A DNA stretch of 64,000 bases from Mycobacterium colombiense (GTDB lineage: Bacteria; Actinomycetota; Actinomycetes; Mycobacteriales; Mycobacteriaceae), in NCBI RefSeq assembly GCF_003284975.1, contig NZ_QMEU01000012.1, positions 17,414 to 81,413 on the forward strand, read 5' to 3'. The position numbers and the translations under genes are program-made. Shown in pieces: positions 10,494-22,299 of the stretch (positions within the stretch are counted from its first letter, which is position 1; every line of letters starts with the position of its first letter). The notes beneath the pieces are model-generated. The model had not been told where the DNA came from and searched no databases. It saw nothing but the letters and a program-made list of their open reading frames with translations.

Positions 10494-13400
10494 GACTGCT
10501 CCTCCAAGTCCACGGTCATGGCTTCCAGCACCCGCCGAAATCGCTCAACTAGCTTCTCGATCCTCGCCTCGCCAAACACGTCCGTATCGAACTCGACGCG
10601 AAGACCTATTTCGTGGCCTGGCACAGCTTGCACCGAAAGCGGGTAGTGGTTGTATTCCCGATTCGTGAATCCACTAATAGTTAACTCGTCCACGGCCGAT
10701 AGCGCGGCAGTATCGATGGGATAGTTCTCGTACACGAACATTGTGTCGAAGATTTGGTCGTGTCCCGTTACACGATGGATTTCATTCAGTGCTAAATGCT
10801 GGTGGTCCAGAGTATTGGTGTAAGCGCGTTGCAGCTGGTCAAGCAGGTCGGCGATGGTGGTTTCGGCGCCGATCGTGGCTCGCACCGGAACGGTGTTGAT
10901 CAAAAGGCCCACCATCGCGTCGGATCCGGCCAATTCCGTCGGTCGGCCCGAAACCGCTGTGCCGAACACCACATCGTGCTGCCCGGTAAGCCACATCAGC
11001 AACTGCGCCCAGGCGGCCTGCAACACCGTGCTGACCGTCGTACGGCACGAACGGGCCAATTCGCCGAGCAAACGACTGGTCTCGGCGGACACTGCGAACT
11101 CGGCGACGCCGCGCGGGCCGAGCCCGGTGCGGCCCGACGGTCCCACCAGCGTGGGGGTCTCGAAGCCCTCGAGCACCTCGCGCCACGCGGCCTGCGCGGC
11201 GGCCCGATCCTGCTCCGACAACCAGGTGATGAAGCTGCGATACGGCACTGGCGCCGGTAGCCGCACCCCGAAGTAGCTGGCAAAGATCTCCTGCAGCAGG
11301 AGCGGCTTGGACCAGCCGTCGAGCACGATGTGGTGGTTGGTGAGCACGAAGCGGTAGGTGTTCTCCGCGGTGCGGATCAAGGTGCCCCGGAACGGGGGCT
11401 GACCGGCCAGATCGCAGACGGCGACGCGTTCGGCGGTGGACAACCGGTCCACCTGTGCTTCGATGTCGTCGCCGGCGTCCAGCTCGACGTACTGCCAGGC
11501 CAGCTCCGGGTCGGCCGAGAGAACCTGCACCGGCTCCCCGAAGTCCTCCAGGAAGCTGGCCACCACGTTGGGATGGCGCGTGATGACGGCGTGCACCGCT
11601 TGGCGCAGCCGCTCGGGGTCGATGGCACCGGTGACCGAGATGTCGAGCTGCACGGCATAGAGGTCTTCGGATTCTTCGCCACCCTGGGCGGTGCCGGTGT
11701 GGAACAACAGCCCCTGCTGCAACGGCGTCAGTGGCAACACGTCGGCCATCCGGTACCGCTGCTGCAGTTCGTCGAGGTCGCGCTGGCTCAGGCGGGCGGG
11801 CGCGACGTCGGACGGGGTCAACCCGCCGCCGCCGTTACGCACGTGCGCGCAGATGCCGGCGAGCGCGTCGAACCACAGCTCGCTGAGCCGGCTGATCTGC
11901 TTCTCGTCCAGCGCCGAGAGCGCCCAGGTCCAGTTGGCCTGCAGGTGCGGCCCCTCCGCGGTGTCCATGGTGCCGGCGTTGAGCTCCACCGTGTGCGGCA
12001 ACGGCAGCGCCACCGCGCCCGCCGCGCCGGCCAGCGCGAAGCTGTCGGGGGCCAGCTGCCACAGCTCGGCGGACAAGTCGGCGGCGCCGCCGCCGAGCCG
12101 ACCCAGATAGTTGAAGCTGATGACCGGATCCGGATCATCCAGTGCCGCTTCGGGATTCAGATAGCGCAGCAATCCGTAGGTCAAGCCGTCCGGCAGGGCG
12201 CGCAGTTGTTCCTTGGCGTCCTTGACCAGCCCATCCAGCGCCGCGTCCCCGCCGACGACCTGCCCCCAGGACAGCCCACCGACCCGCAGCGACACCGGGT
12301 ACTTCGCGGTGAACCAGCCGACCGTGCGCGACAGGTCCACCTGCGGGCCCAGTTCCTCGTTGCGTCCGTGACCCTCCACGTCGATGGCGATCGGCGCGCC
12401 GGTGCCCACGAACTGGGTCCAGGCCAGTCCGAAGGCGATCAACAGAATGTCTTGCACGCCGGCGTGGAACGCCGCGGGCACCTCGCTGAGCAGCAGCCGC
12501 GTCGTCTCGACGTCCAGCGACGCCGAGAACTGCCCGGCCGTCACATACGTGTCCTCGGGCTGGGCCTGCGGCAACACCGCCGGCACTGCGGCCACCTGCC
12601 GCCACTCCTCCAGCCGCTCGACCACCTCGGGGCGCCGCGCGTACTCGTCCAGCAGCGACGACCACCGGGCGAACGAGGTCCCGCCCACCGGCAGGGCCAC
12701 CGGCTGCCCGCTGTGGTGCTGCGCCCAGGCGATGTTGAGGTCCTCGATCAGGGTCCGCCACGACACGCCATCCACCGCCAGGTGGTGGATGATCAACGCC
12801 AATTGGTTTGTCGCGCTTGCCCATACGGCACGCACCAACACGCCGTCGGCCAGGTTCAGCCGCGACCGCGCGTCGACCAGCGCCGCCTCGGACAGCACAT
12901 CGACCGACTCCACGCAGTCGCCGGCCTGGATCGAGCCCACCTCGGGCACCTCGAGCGACCAGCCGCCGACGCCGTCGTCCTCGACGCGCAGCCGCAGCAT
13001 CGCGTGCCGATCCAGCAGCGCCTGCACCACCACCGGCACGTCGTCGAAGGTGACCTCCGCGGGCGCCGCGAGCACCATGGTCTGGTTGAACTGCTCGACG
13101 GGGCCGTCCATGTCCTGCAGCCACCGCATGATCGGCGTGGCCACCACCGGCCCGAGCCCCTCGTCGACCACGTCGTCGTCGCCGCTGGCCACCGTGGCGA
13201 CGCGCGCCAACCGGGCCACCGTCTGCTCGACGAAGACGTCGCGCGGGCGGCACACCACCCCGGCCGCGCGGGCGCGGGCCACCACCTGCATCGACAGGAT
13301 GCTGTCGCCGCCGAGGTCGAAGAAGGAGTCGTCGACGCCGACGCGTTCCACGCCGAGCACCTGGGCGTAGATGCCGGCCAGGATCTCCTCGATCGCACTC

Positions 13401-16400
13401 ACCGGGGCGCGGTAGCGGTCGGCGTCGGAGTATTCCGGCGCCGGCAGCGCGCGGGTGTCCAGCTTGCCGTTGACCGTCAGCGGCAACGCCTCGAGGACCA
13501 CCACCGCCGAGGGCACCATGTAGCTCGGCAACCGCTCGCTGAGCTGGGCGCGGACCTCGGCCGGGTCGGCGGTGCCGGTGATGTAGCCCACCAGCCGCTT
13601 GTCGCCGGGGCGGTCCTCGCGGGCGATCACCGCCGCGTGCTCTACCCCCGACAGCGACGCGAGGGCGACCTGGATTTCGCCGAGTTCGATGCGGTAGCCG
13701 CGGATCTTGACCTGCTCGTCGGCGCGGCCCATGTATTGCAGCTGGCCGTCGGCGCCCCAGCGGACCAGGTCACCGGTGCGATACATCCGCGCGCCGGGCG
13801 CCCCATACGGGCACGCCACGAAGCGGGTGGCCGACAGGCCGGGCCGCCCGACATAGCCGGTGGCCAGCCCGCCGCCCGCGACGTACAGCTCACCGACCAC
13901 GCCGACGGGCACCTGGCGCAGCCAGCCGTCCAGCACGAAGAAGGCGAGGTTGGCCAGCGGCACCCCGATGGGACTGACGTTGCTGTCGACGTCACCGTCG
14001 ACGATCTCCCGGAACGAGGCGTGCACCGTCGTCTCGGTGATGCCATACATATTGATCATCCGGGGCAGGCCGGGGTGGCGGTGCAGCCACGTCGACAACC
14101 GGTGCGGCTCGAGCGCCTCACCACCGAAGACCACCGTCTGCAACTTCAGCTGCTCGCCCAGCTCGGGCGCCAGCGCATCGGCGCTCTGCAGCGCGTAGAA
14201 CGCCGACGGTGTCTGGCTGAGCACACTCACCTGCTCGCGAACCAACAACGCGTGCAGGTCTTCAGCCGAACGCACCACGGCATCCGGCACGATCACCAGA
14301 CGCCCGCCATACAGCAGCGACCCGAAGACTTCCCACACCGAGAAGTCAAACGCCAGCGAGTGACATTGCGTCCACACCTGGCCCAACCCGAGCTGAGCAT
14401 CCAGTGTCTCCAGCAACAACGTCACGTTGTGGTGCGGGATGGCCACGCCCTTGGGGGTTCCGGTGGTTCCCGAGGTGTAGATGATGTAGGCGATGTTCTC
14501 CGGGGCCGGCACCGGCAGGGCCGTCGTGGGCTGGCTGCCCACGGCGGGGTCGTCGATGTCGATGATCAGGCCTTCGAAGCCGTCCAGCTGTGGCCGCACC
14601 TCGGCGGTGGTCACCGCGGCGATCGGCGCGGCATCACCGAGCACGAACTCCAACCGCGCCGCCGGCACGCTCGGGTCGATCGGCACATACGCCGCCCCGG
14701 TCTTCAGGACGGCGAAGATCGCCATCACCGCTTCGGCCGAGCGTGGGATCACCACCGCGACCCGCTGGCCCGGCCCGGCGCCCCGCTCAGAAAGCAAGTG
14801 CGCCAACCGGTTTGCCGACTCTTCGACCTCGCGGTAGGTCCAGGACCGCTCGCCGCAGGTGATAGCCACGGCGTCGGCGGCGCGGCCCACCTGGGCGGCG
14901 AACAACGCCGGAATGGACGCGGGTGCCCGCCGCCGCTGGGTCAGCATGGCCCGGTTACCCCAGGCGTCGAGCCGCTCGTGCTCGGCGGCGTCGAGCAGAT
15001 CGATCGACGAAAGCCGTTGCGCGGGATCGGCGGCCATCGCCGCCATCACCTGACGCAACCGGTCGATCAGGGTTTCGACGCCGGAGGCATCGAACACCTC
15101 GGTGTCGTACTCGACGCGCAGGCTCAGCTCGTGCCCGGGCGTGGCCACCACGGAAAGCGGGTAGTGGTTGAACTCGCGGCTGCTGAACTCGGTGACGGCC
15201 AGCTCGTTGACGCCGAGCAGCGCACCGGCGTCGATCGGGTAGTTCTCGTACAGGAACAGCGTGTCGAACAGTTGGTCGTGCCCGGTGGCGCGATGAATCT
15301 CGTTGAGCGCCAAGTGTTCATGCTCGAGCGTTTCGGCGTGGGCGCGCTGCAGCTGCTCCAGCAGGTCGGCGACGGTGGTGGCCGCGGCGATGTCGGCGCG
15401 CACCGGCACGGTGTTGATCAGCAAGCCGACCATGGCGTCCGCGCCGGCCAGTTCGGTGGGCCGGCCCGAGACCGCGGTGCCGAAGGCCACGTCGTGCTGG
15501 CCGGTCAGCCACGTCAACAGTTGCGCCCACGCGCCCTGCAGCACGGTGCTGACGGTGGTGCGGCTGGAGCGGGCCAGTTCGCTCAGCGCGCGGGTGGTGT
15601 CCGCCGAAACCGTGTAGGTGGCGACGGCGCGACGGCCGATCTTGCCCGGCGGCGCCACCAGCGTGGGGGCTTCGAATCCGGCGAGCGCCTCGGCCCAAGC
15701 CGCTTGGGCGCCAAGACGATCCTGCGCGGCCAGCCACATCAGGTAACTGCGGTACGACGGCGCCGCGGGCAGCCGCTCGCCGTAGTAGCCGGCGAACACT
15801 TCGCGCATCAGGACCGGCAGCGACCAGCCGTCGATGACGATGTGGTGAATGGTCAGCACAAACCGGTGCCGGTCGGGCGCGGTGCGGATCAACGCCGCGC
15901 GGAACGGGGATTCGCCGGCCAGGTCGCAGACCGCGGTGCGTTCGGCCGCGGCGAGCTGCTCGACCTCCGCGTCGACATCGCCGCCGTCGAGCTCGACGTG
16001 GTTCCACGCCATCACCGGCTTGGCCGGGATGATCTGCACCGGCTCACCGAATTCGTCGATGAAGCGGGCCGCCAGGTTGGGGTGGCGGTTGACGACTGTC
16101 TGCACCGCCTCGCGAAGCCGTTGCGCGTCAAGGGAACCGCTCACGGTGATGCCGAGCTGCACCGCGTAGAGGTCTTCCAGTTCCTGCGCGAAGCCGGTGT
16201 GGAAGAGCAACCCCTGCTGAACGGGGCTGAGCGGCAACACGTCGGCGATCTGGTGCGCACGGCAGAGCTCGTCGATCTGCTGCTGGTCCAGTCGGGCGGG
16301 GGCGATGTCGGACGGTGTCAACCCGCCACCACCGCCGCGCACGTGCGCGCAGATACCGGCGAGCGCGTCAAACCACAACTGGCTCAACCGGTTTACCTGC

Positions 16401-19400
16401 TCGTCGGTCAGCGCAGACGGCGCCCACCTCCAGTTGGCGTGCAGGTGCGGGCCGGCCTCGGTGTCCATGGTGCCGGCGTTGAGTTCCACGGTGTGCGCCA
16501 ACGGCATTGCCACCGCGGTGGCCACGGCCGCCGACGACAGGCTGTCCTCGCTGACCCGCCACAGGTCCTCGGAAAGGTCGGCTCCCGCGGCCAGCCGGCC
16601 CAGGTAGTTGAACCCGATCACCGGGTCTGCGCCCTGCAGGTCGACGTCGTCGTTCAGGTAGCGCAACAGTCCGTAGGTCAGGCCGTCGGGCAGAGCGCGC
16701 AGCTGCTCCTTGGCGTCCTTGATCACCGCACCCAGTGCGGCCTCACCGGCGACCACCTGCGACCACTTGAGGGGGCCGTTGATCTTCAGCGCCGCAGGGT
16801 ATTTGGTGGTGAACCAGCCCACCGTGCGCGACAGGTCAACGCGTGAGGTCACCTCTTCGTGGCGGCCGTGCCCTTCGATGTCGATACCGATCGGCGCGGC
16901 CTCACCCAGGAATTCGGTGAACGCCAAGCCGAACGCGATCAACAGAATGTCTTGCACCCCAGCGTGAAACGCCGCGGGCACCTCCCCCAACAGCAGCCGG
17001 GTCGTGTCGACATCCAACGATGCCGACAACTGACCGGCCGTCGCGTAGGTGTCCCCGGGCTGGGCCGCGGGCAATGCCGCCGGCGTGGCTGCCACCTGCC
17101 GCCACGCGTCGGCCTGCGCGGCCACCGCCGGAGTCTGCGCGTAGTCGGCCAGCAGCGCAGACCACCGGGCGAAAGACGTTCCGGGCACCGGCAGTTCCAC
17201 CGGTTGGCCGCTGTGATGCTGGGCCCAGGCGATGTTGAGGTCTTCGATCAGGGTCCGCCACGACACGCCGTCGACGGCGAGGTGGTGAATGACCAACGCC
17301 AATTGGTTTGTCGCGCTTGCCCATACCGCGCTCAGCAGTAGCCCGTCGGCGATATTGAGCCGGCCGCGAGCCTCGATGAGCGCGGCGTCGGTCAACGTGT
17401 CGACCGCACGCACGCAGCCGCCGGCCTGCACCGAGCCCGCCTCGGGCGCCTCGAGGGACCAACCGCCCGCGCCGTCGTCCTGTACGCGCAGCCGCAACAT
17501 GGGGTGGCGGTCGAGCAGCGCCTGCAGCACGACGACGACGTCGTCGGAGGTGACGCCGGCCGGTGCCGCCAGCACCATGGTCTGGTTGAACTCGTCGATG
17601 GGGCCGTCGATGGTCTGCAGCCAGCGCATGATCGGGGTGGCCACCACGGGCCCGATTCCCTCATCGACCGCGCCGAGCTCGCCGTCGGCGGCGACCTCGG
17701 ACACCCGCGCCAGGCGGGCCACCGTCTGCTCCACGAAAATGTCGCGCGGGCGGCAGATCACGCCGGCCGCGCGGGCCCGCGACACCACCTGCATCGACAG
17801 GATGCTGTCGCCGCCGAGGTCGAAGAAGGAGTCGTCGACGCCGACGCGTTCCACGCCCAGCACCTGGGCGTAGATATCGGCCAGGATCTCCTCGATGGCG
17901 TCGGCCGGGGCGCGATATTCACTCGCGGCGTACTCGGGCGAGGGCAGGGCGCGCTTGTCGAGCTTGCCGTTGCCGGTCAGCGGCAGGGTGTCCAATACCA
18001 TCACCGCGGTCGGGACCATATAGGGCGGAAGCTTGTCGGCCAACTGCGCGCGCAGCGCGGCCGGGTCGGCGGTGCCGGTGATGTAGCCGACCAGCCGCTT
18101 GTCGCCGGGGCGGTCCTCGCGGGCGATCACCGCGGCCTGGTCCACTCCGTCGAGGCCGGCCAACACGGCCTGGATCTCGCCGAGCTCGATGCGGTAGCCG
18201 CGGATCTTGACCTGCTCGTCGGCGCGGCCCAGGTACTGCAGCTGGCCGTCCGGGCCCCAGCACACCAGGTCGCCGGTGCGGTACATCCGCGCGCCGGGAC
18301 CGCCAAAGGGGTTGGCCACGAACCGCGTTGAGGTGAGCCCGGCCCGGCGCACATAGCCGTGTCCGACGCCGCGGCCCGCCAGGTACAGCTCGCCGACCAC
18401 GCCGGCGGGCACCGGCTGCAGCCATTTGTCGAGCACGAACATCGCCGCGCCGGCTATCGGGGAGCCAATCGGCACCACCGAGGACCCCGCCGTCAACGGC
18501 GTGCTGATCGACGCGCACACCGTGGTCTCCGTCGGGCCGTACGCATCGAGCATCACGCGTCCGGGCGCCGCCCACCGATCGACCACGTCGGTCGGGCAGG
18601 CCTCACCGGCCACCACCAACGCGGTGGACTCCAGGTCGTCGGCCGGCAGCATCGCCACGGCCGACGGGGTCTGGGTCAGCACGCTGACTTTCTCCGCGAC
18701 CAGCAGCGCGTGCAGATCCTGCGGGGAGGACGCCACCGATTCGGGCACGATCAGCAGCCGCCTGCCCCGCAGCAGCGCGCCGAAGATCTCCCAGACCGAG
18801 AAGTCGAAGGCCGCCGAGTGGCATTGGGTCCACACGTTGCCCTTGGGCAGGCCGGCGTCGAGCGACTCGATCAGCCAGGTGACGTTGAGATGAGGAATCG
18901 CAACGCCTTTGGGGGTTCCGGTGGTTCCGGAGGTGTAGATGATGTACGCGGTGTTCTCGGGCGCCGGCAGCGGCAGCGCGGTGCCGGGCTGGCTGTCGAC
19001 GGACGGGTCGTGGACGTCGACAACCAGGACGTCGTGGTCGTCGAGCCGTGAGCGCAGCTCCGCGGTGGTGATCACCGCGCTGGGGCCCGCGTCTTCGATC
19101 ACGAAGTCCATCCGGGACGACGCGTGCGCCGGGTCGATCGGCACGTAGGCCGCGCCGGTCTTGAGCACCGCCAGCATCGAGACGATGGCGTCGGCGCAGC
19201 GGGGGAACAGCACCGCCACGCAGTCACCCGGGCCGATGCCGTGACCGGCGAGCAGATGCCCCAACCGGTTGGAGGTCTCGTCGAGTTCGGCGAAGGTCAG
19301 GGCGCGGTCGCCGAAGGTCACCGCCACCGCGTCGGGCGTGTTCTGCACGTGCTCGGCGAAAGCCTGGGGAATCGACACGGGGTCGGGCACCGGCTCGTGC

Positions 19401-20740
19401 AGCGCCGGCCGGTTGCTCCACTCGTCGAGGCGGGCGGGCTCGTCGGGGGTCAGCAGATCGATCGAAGACAGCGGCCGGTCCGGGTCGGCGGTCATCTCCT
19501 CGAGGATCTGCTGCAGCCGGCCGGCCAGGTCGGCGACGCCGAAGCTCGCGAACGGTTGGCCCGGGCCCGCGGTGCTGAGGAACAGCTGGTCACCGGCGCC
19601 GAGGAAGAACAGCCCGAAGTGCCCGACCGGCCCGTGGTTGGTGTACGACGCGGTCGCCGGGGAGCCGGCGAGGTCCAGCGTCAGGCGGGACGGGATGAAG
19701 TTGATGCCCACCCGATTCGGCGCTTGGCGCAGCCCGTCACCCTCCAGGGTGTGCACCGGGAAGCGCTGGTGCTGCAAGAGCTCGCGGATCCGCTTGTCGA
19801 CGTGCTTGCAGAAATCGGCGACGGTCGACTGGGGCTCCGTCGACAGGACCAGCGGCACCACGCCGGCGAGCATCGCGGGCAGCGTCTTCGATTCGGGACG
19901 CACCCGCCGGCTGACCGGGAAGTCGAGCGCCACCTCCGAACCGCTGCCGGACCACCCGCGCACCAGCAGGGCGCACGCGGCGGTGGTGACCGAGAACCGG
20001 CGAATGGCCAGCTTCTTGGACAACTCCTTGATCCGGTTGGCAACCGAGGGGTCCAGCTGCACCGACGCGGACGGCGAGTAATGGTCTTGTTCCCCCGCGG
20101 CGGTGGGCAGTCGGTCGACCGGCCCGCTCTCCGGCGGCAGGTGCTCGCTCCAGTAGGCCTTGTCTTCGGCGTAGTCGTCGGAGGCTTCGTAGCTCGACTC
20201 GAGATCGACCAGGTCCTGCGCCGACCCGAAGTAGGCGTCGGGGATCGGCTTCCCGGCCACCATTGCCGAATAGATGGTGGCCACTCGGCGGCAAACCAGG
20301 GCCATGCCCAGACCATCGATGGCGATGTGGTGGCAGCAACCAAACAAATAAAATTCCTCGTGCCCCGTTTGAAACAGCACGAATTTGAAGAGCTGACCGT
20401 TCAGCGCCATCGGCGTGCGCTGGATCGCCGAAGCCCTCTCGCGGGCTTCCTGTACGGGGTCGGGCGCCTCCCTCAAGTCGTCGAGCGTCAGCTCGACGTG
20501 CGGGTAGTCGACCGGCTTCTGCACCACCTGGCCGTCGACCTCGAAGAACGAGACCCTGCCCGGCTCGGCCTCGGCCACCGCCTGGGTGATTGCGCGTTCG
20601 AGGGCGTCGTGGTCGACGGTGCCGTCGATTTTGACCAGGAGACCGAGCTGCCATTGGGTGCCGGCGAACCCGGCTTCTTGGGACAACCAGATGTCAAGCT
20701 GACCGCGCGTTAGCGGAAGTGCCCGATCTGCCCGCTCCAT
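10490..20740 (-). CDS. mps1: GPL non-ribosomal peptide synthetase Mps1 (modules 1, 2 and condensation of 3)
   Basis: A 3416-residue NRPS. Order by approximate residue: starter condensation domain (1-440, CCHHIAIDG), A1 (YTSGTTG near 600), carrier (970), epimerization ([10 protein letters not shown], 1155), condensation (HHIVIDGWS, 1636), A2 (2090), carrier (2477), epimerization (2653) and a final condensation domain ([10 protein letters not shown], 3137) that serves module 3 in Mps2. The A1 residues D-F-W-T-V-A-A-V-C are close to the classical Phe code. A2 D-F-W-S-V-G-M-V-H is close to the Thr code. With two E domains this gives acyl-D-Phe-D-Thr. The ATG at 20740 follows GGGGGAG by four bases; codons further upstream lack the conserved start. 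It is 43 bp downstream of mbtH and overlaps mps2 by 4 bp. Also called pstA. Confidence 0.95.
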   Translation of the reverse strand: MERADRALPLTRGQLDIWLSQEAGFAGTQWQLGLLVKIDGTVDHDALERAITQAVAEAEPGRVSFFEVDGQVVQKPVDYPHVELTLDDLREAPDPVQEARERASAIQRTPMALNGQLFKFVLFQTGHEEFYLFGCCHHIAIDGLGMALVCRRVATIYSAMVAGKPIPDAYFGSAQDLVDLESSYEASDDYAEDKAYWSEHLPPESGPVDRLPTAAGEQDHYSPSASVQLDPSVANRIKELSKKLAIRRFSVTTAACALLVRGWSGSGSEVALDFPVSRRVRPESKTLPAMLAGVVPLVLSTEPQSTVADFCKHVDKRIRELLQHQRFPVHTLEGDGLRQAPNRVGINFIPSRLTLDLAGSPATASYTNHGPVGHFGLFFLGAGDQLFLSTAGPGQPFASFGVADLAGRLQQILEEMTADPDRPLSSIDLLTPDEPARLDEWSNRPALHEPVPDPVSIPQAFAEHVQNTPDAVAVTFGDRALTFAELDETSNRLGHLLAGHGIGPGDCVAVLFPRCADAIVSMLAVLKTGAAYVPIDPAHASSRMDFVIEDAGPSAVITTAELRSRLDDHDVLVVDVHDPSVDSQPGTALPLPAPENTAYIIYTSGTTGTPKGVAIPHLNVTWLIESLDAGLPKGNVWTQCHSAAFDFSVWEIFGALLRGRRLLIVPESVASSPQDLHALLVAEKVSVLTQTPSAVAMLPADDLESTALVVAGEACPTDVVDRWAAPGRVMLDAYGPTETTVCASISTPLTAGSSVVPIGSPIAGAAMFVLDKWLQPVPAGVVGELYLAGRGVGHGYVRRAGLTSTRFVANPFGGPGARMYRTGDLVCWGPDGQLQYLGRADEQVKIRGYRIELGEIQAVLAGLDGVDQAAVIAREDRPGDKRLVGYITGTADPAALRAQLADKLPPYMVPTAVMVLDTLPLTGNGKLDKRALPSPEYAASEYRAPADAIEEILADIYAQVLGVERVGVDDSFFDLGGDSILSMQVVSRARAAGVICRPRDIFVEQTVARLARVSEVAADGELGAVDEGIGPVVATPIMRWLQTIDGPIDEFNQTMVLAAPAGVTSDDVVVVLQALLDRHPMLRLRVQDDGAGGWSLEAPEAGSVQAGGCVRAVDTLTDAALIEARGRLNIADGLLLSAVWASATNQLALVIHHLAVDGVSWRTLIEDLNIAWAQHHSGQPVELPVPGTSFARWSALLADYAQTPAVAAQADAWRQVAATPAALPAAQPGDTYATAGQLSASLDVDTTRLLLGEVPAAFHAGVQDILLIAFGLAFTEFLGEAAPIGIDIEGHGRHEEVTSRVDLSRTVGWFTTKYPAALKINGPLKWSQVVAGEAALGAVIKDAKEQLRALPDGLTYGLLRYLNDDVDLQGADPVIGFNYLGRLAAGADLSEDLWRVSEDSLSSAAVATAVAMPLAHTVELNAGTMDTEAGPHLHANWRWAPSALTDEQVNRLSQLWFDALAGICAHVRGGGGGLTPSDIAPARLDQQQIDELCRAHQIADVLPLSPVQQGLLFHTGFAQELEDLYAVQLGITVSGSLDAQRLREAVQTVVNRHPNLAARFIDEFGEPVQIIPAKPVMAWNHVELDGGDVDAEVEQLAAAERTAVCDLAGESPFRAALIRTAPDRHRFVLTIHHIVIDGWSLPVLMREVFAGYYGERLPAAPSYRSYLMWLAAQDRLGAQAAWAEALAGFEAPTLVAPPGKIGRRAVATYTVSADTTRALSELARSSRTTVSTVLQGAWAQLLTWLTGQHDVAFGTAVSGRPTELAGADAMVGLLINTVPVRADIAAATTVADLLEQLQRAHAETLEHEHLALNEIHRATGHDQLFDTLFLYENYPIDAGALLGVNELAVTEFSSREFNHYPLSVVATPGHELSLRVEYDTEVFDASGVETLIDRLRQVMAAMAADPAQRLSSIDLLDAAEHERLDAWGNRAMLTQRRRAPASIPALFAAQVGRAADAVAITCGERSWTYREVEESANRLAHLLSERGAGPGQRVAVVIPRSAEAVMAIFAVLKTGAAYVPIDPSVPAARLEFVLGDAAPIAAVTTAEVRPQLDGFEGLIIDIDDPAVGSQPTTALPVPAPENIAYIIYTSGTTGTPKGVAIPHHNVTLLLETLDAQLGLGQVWTQCHSLAFDFSVWEVFGSLLYGGRLVIVPDAVVRSAEDLHALLVREQVSVLSQTPSAFYALQSADALAPELGEQLKLQTVVFGGEALEPHRLSTWLHRHPGLPRMINMYGITETTVHASFREIVDGDVDSNVSPIGVPLANLAFFVLDGWLRQVPVGVVGELYVAGGGLATGYVGRPGLSATRFVACPYGAPGARMYRTGDLVRWGADGQLQYMGRADEQVKIRGYRIELGEIQVALASLSGVEHAAVIAREDRPGDKRLVGYITGTADPAEVRAQLSERLPSYMVPSAVVVLEALPLTVNGKLDTRALPAPEYSDADRYRAPVSAIEEILAGIYAQVLGVERVGVDDSFFDLGGDSILSMQVVARARAAGVVCRPRDVFVEQTVARLARVATVASGDDDVVDEGLGPVVATPIMRWLQDMDGPVEQFNQTMVLAAPAEVTFDDVPVVVQALLDRHAMLRLRVEDDGVGGWSLEVPEVGSIQAGDCVESVDVLSEAALVDARSRLNLADGVLVRAVWASATNQLALIIHHLAVDGVSWRTLIEDLNIAWAQHHSGQPVALPVGGTSFARWSSLLDEYARRPEVVERLEEWRQVAAVPAVLPQAQPEDTYVTAGQFSASLDVETTRLLLSEVPAAFHAGVQDILLIAFGLAWTQFVGTGAPIAIDVEGHGRNEELGPQVDLSRTVGWFTAKYPVSLRVGGLSWGQVVGGDAALDGLVKDAKEQLRALPDGLTYGLLRYLNPEAALDDPDPVISFNYLGRLGGGAADLSAELWQLAPDSFALAGAAGAVALPLPHTVELNAGTMDTAEGPHLQANWTWALSALDEKQISRLSELWFDALAGICAHVRNGGGGLTPSDVAPARLSQRDLDELQQRYRMADVLPLTPLQQGLLFHTGTAQGGEESEDLYAVQLDISVTGAIDPERLRQAVHAVITRHPNVVASFLEDFGEPVQVLSADPELAWQYVELDAGDDIEAQVDRLSTAERVAVCDLAGQPPFRGTLIRTAENTYRFVLTNHHIVLDGWSKPLLLQEIFASYFGVRLPAPVPYRSFITWLSEQDRAAAQAAWREVLEGFETPTLVGPSGRTGLGPRGVAEFAVSAETSRLLGELARSCRTTVSTVLQAAWAQLLMWLTGQHDVVFGTAVSGRPTELAGSDAMVGLLINTVPVRATIGAETTIADLLDQLQRAYTNTLDHQHLALNEIHRVTGHDQIFDTMFVYENYPIDTAALSAVDELTISGFTNREYNHYPLSVQAVPGHEIGLRVEFDTDVFGEARIEKLVERFRRVLEAMTVDLEEQS

Positions 20741-20783
20741 CGACTCCCCCAAGTCTCCGCCACCCGCCCCATACCCCTGCTGC

Positions 20784-21014
20784 TTACTGCTCAAAACCCC
20801 GACCCGTTGCGAGCTTGTCGCGCAGGCTCTTCGGCCGAATGTCAGGCCAATGCTGCTCGATGTACTCCAAACACGCAGCTCGGTCGGCTTCCCCGTGTAC
20901 CACTCGCCAGCCAGCTGGAACATCGGCGAAGGCCGGCCACAAGCTGTGTTGCTCCTCGTCGTTCACCAAGACGAAAAAGCTGCCGTTGTCGTCGTCGAAG
21001 GGATTGATGCTCAC
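20784..21014 (-). CDS. mbtH: MbtH-like NRPS accessory protein
   Basis: A 76-residue protein with the complete MbtH signature: [30 protein letters not shown] and an ending in [11 protein letters not shown]. MbtH proteins bind adenylation domains and are needed for their folding or activity, so this one should serve Mps1 and Mps2 directly downstream. I chose the GTG at 21014 because GGAGAA lies just before it and the protein then starts SINPFDDD as the family usually does. An in-frame ATG at 21041 would add nine residues and cannot be excluded. A decayed copy lies at 2257-2502. Confidence 0.93.
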   Translation of the reverse strand: MSINPFDDDNGSFFVLVNDEEQHSLWPAFADVPAGWRVVHGEADRAACLEYIEQHWPDIRPKSLRDKLATGRGFEQ

Positions 21015-21052
21015 AATTCTCCAGGATGCATAAGTGGACATGAGTGGAACAG

Positions 21053-21098
21053 GTCCAAACCATAGTTGAGCCCCAGAGTGCTCGTCCGTGGTTTGGAC
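21053..21098. promoter_or_regulatory. Inverted-repeat operator candidate before mbtH-mps1-mps2
   Basis: GTCCAAACCA (21053-21062) and TGGTTTGGAC (21089-21098) are perfect 10-bp inverted arms with a 26-bp spacer. On the minus strand a -10-like TATGGT (21064-21059) lies inside the proximal arm, so a bound repressor could block the promoter of the NRPS operon. The symmetry is seen directly; the function is inference. Confidence 0.5.
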
Positions 21099-21705
21099 AA
21101 AGTTCCCGGTGTGGCCTAGCAGGCTGTTGACGCCATCGATCCGGTGGTGTGCGGCGGGGCCCCGATGCCCCGAAAAGCGCTGCGATGACCTGCTTCAATG
21201 GCGTTGACTGCGAGATATCGCTGTTGGGCAGGCACGGTCTTCAGGCCGATGAAATTATTGTGCTTTGTCGCCGCTCAGCTTAGCCGAAGTCGCGGTGACC
21301 GGGAAAATCACCACGAGGCGAACGGGCCCTGCCTCCTCGAGGGCCGTTGAACCATCTGTGCCAGTGACACGTACGGTGTGTTGTGCTTAGGTGGCGTTGC
21401 ACCGATTCGGGAGTCTTCGGGCGGACTCGTGACCAGCAAGATGTCGTTACGCACGCGATAGGCATTACGATCCCGCATCGCGTTGGCAAAGCACTGATAC
21501 GGAAGCGACTGCCGTGGTTTACTCATCAAGACCTGGTCGCGCTCCCCGAGGGGGCGGGACCCGCAAGAGGTGACAGAAAAACGGCTGGTCGGCGGCGGCC
21601 CTGGCATTCGGAGCGCCGTCACCTGGGGCGATCACGGCCGATGTGTAGTTGCATGGCCGGGGGCGAACACCGCGCGGGCGCGACGGTGCGGCTGAAGGGG
21701 GTGCA
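21099..21705. other. Long divergent intergenic region between mbtH and mmpS4
   Basis: About 600 bp with no supported gene. Open frames in both directions lack recognisable protein features and start signals. It must hold the promoters for the exporter operon on the plus strand and possibly distal control sites for the NRPS operon. I see no riboswitch or tRNA-like fold. Confidence 0.5.
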
Positions 21706-22299
21706 GTGGTCGAATCGGAGGTACGGGCCCGGCCCGACAACACCATCGCGGAAGGACGAGACATTAGCCATCGCGGTTTCCTGGGCTTTGGTCGTCGATC
21801 TTCAACCGGACCCGAGCAGCAACGCGGCCCTGCCAAGGCTCGTCCGAAAACAAAAAGGGGCCCCGGGCTTTTCGGTTTCCTGGGCCGGTTATGGATCCCG
21901 CTGGTCATCGTTGCTGTCGTCGTCGCCGGCGGCATGACCGTCTCGCGGTTGCATGGCGTTTTCGGCTCCGAGAAGCGCCCGTCGTACGCCGAATCCAGGC
22001 AGCAGGACACCAAGCCGTTCAATCCCAAGCATGTGAAGTACGAGGTCTTCGGCCCTGCCGGCTCGATGGCCGACATCAGCTACTTTGACGCCAACGGCGA
22101 ACCGAACCACATCAACGGCATCGAGCTGCCGTGGACGTTCGACATCTCGACGACGTTGCCGTCGATCGTGGGCAACGTGGTGGCGCAGGGCAATAGCGAT
22201 AGTCTCGGCTGCCGCATCGTGGTCGACGGTGTCGTCAAAGCCGAGAGGATCTCGCACGAATTGAATGCCTTCACCTACTGCGTGTTGACGGCCACATGA
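21706..22299 (+). CDS. mmpS4: MmpS-family membrane protein, GPL export partner
   Basis: A 197-residue MmpS protein: a charged cytoplasmic N-terminus of about 60 residues, one membrane segment ([18 protein letters not shown]), then a periplasmic domain with the family pattern [22 protein letters not shown] and ELPWTF, and cysteines near the end ([16 protein letters not shown]). MmpS proteins work with the MmpL transporter encoded beside them; MmpS4 is required for GPL production. The GTG at 21706 is preferred because AAGGGGG ends a few bases before it. A TTG at 21649 is in frame but has no such signal. The stop overlaps the mmpL4a start (ATGA), so the two are translationally coupled. Confidence 0.9.
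   Translation: MVESEVRARPDNTIAEGRDISHRGFLGFGRRSSTGPEQQRGPAKARPKTKRGPGLFGFLGRLWIPLVIVAVVVAGGMTVSRLHGVFGSEKRPSYAESRQQDTKPFNPKHVKYEVFGPAGSMADISYFDANGEPNHINGIELPWTFDISTTLPSIVGNVVAQGNSDSLGCRIVVDGVVKAERISHELNAFTYCVLTAT

Noticed and set aside
11330..16846. A very long plus-strand open frame opposite mps1
   Set aside because: It is the antisense shadow of a high-GC NRPS gene, rich in Arg, Gly, His and Val with no domain; the minus strand is clearly coding.
21308..21622. Minus-strand frame of 104 codons between mbtH and mmpS4
   Set aside because: No recognisable domain, no ribosome-binding site, and it lies in a region expected to hold promoters.
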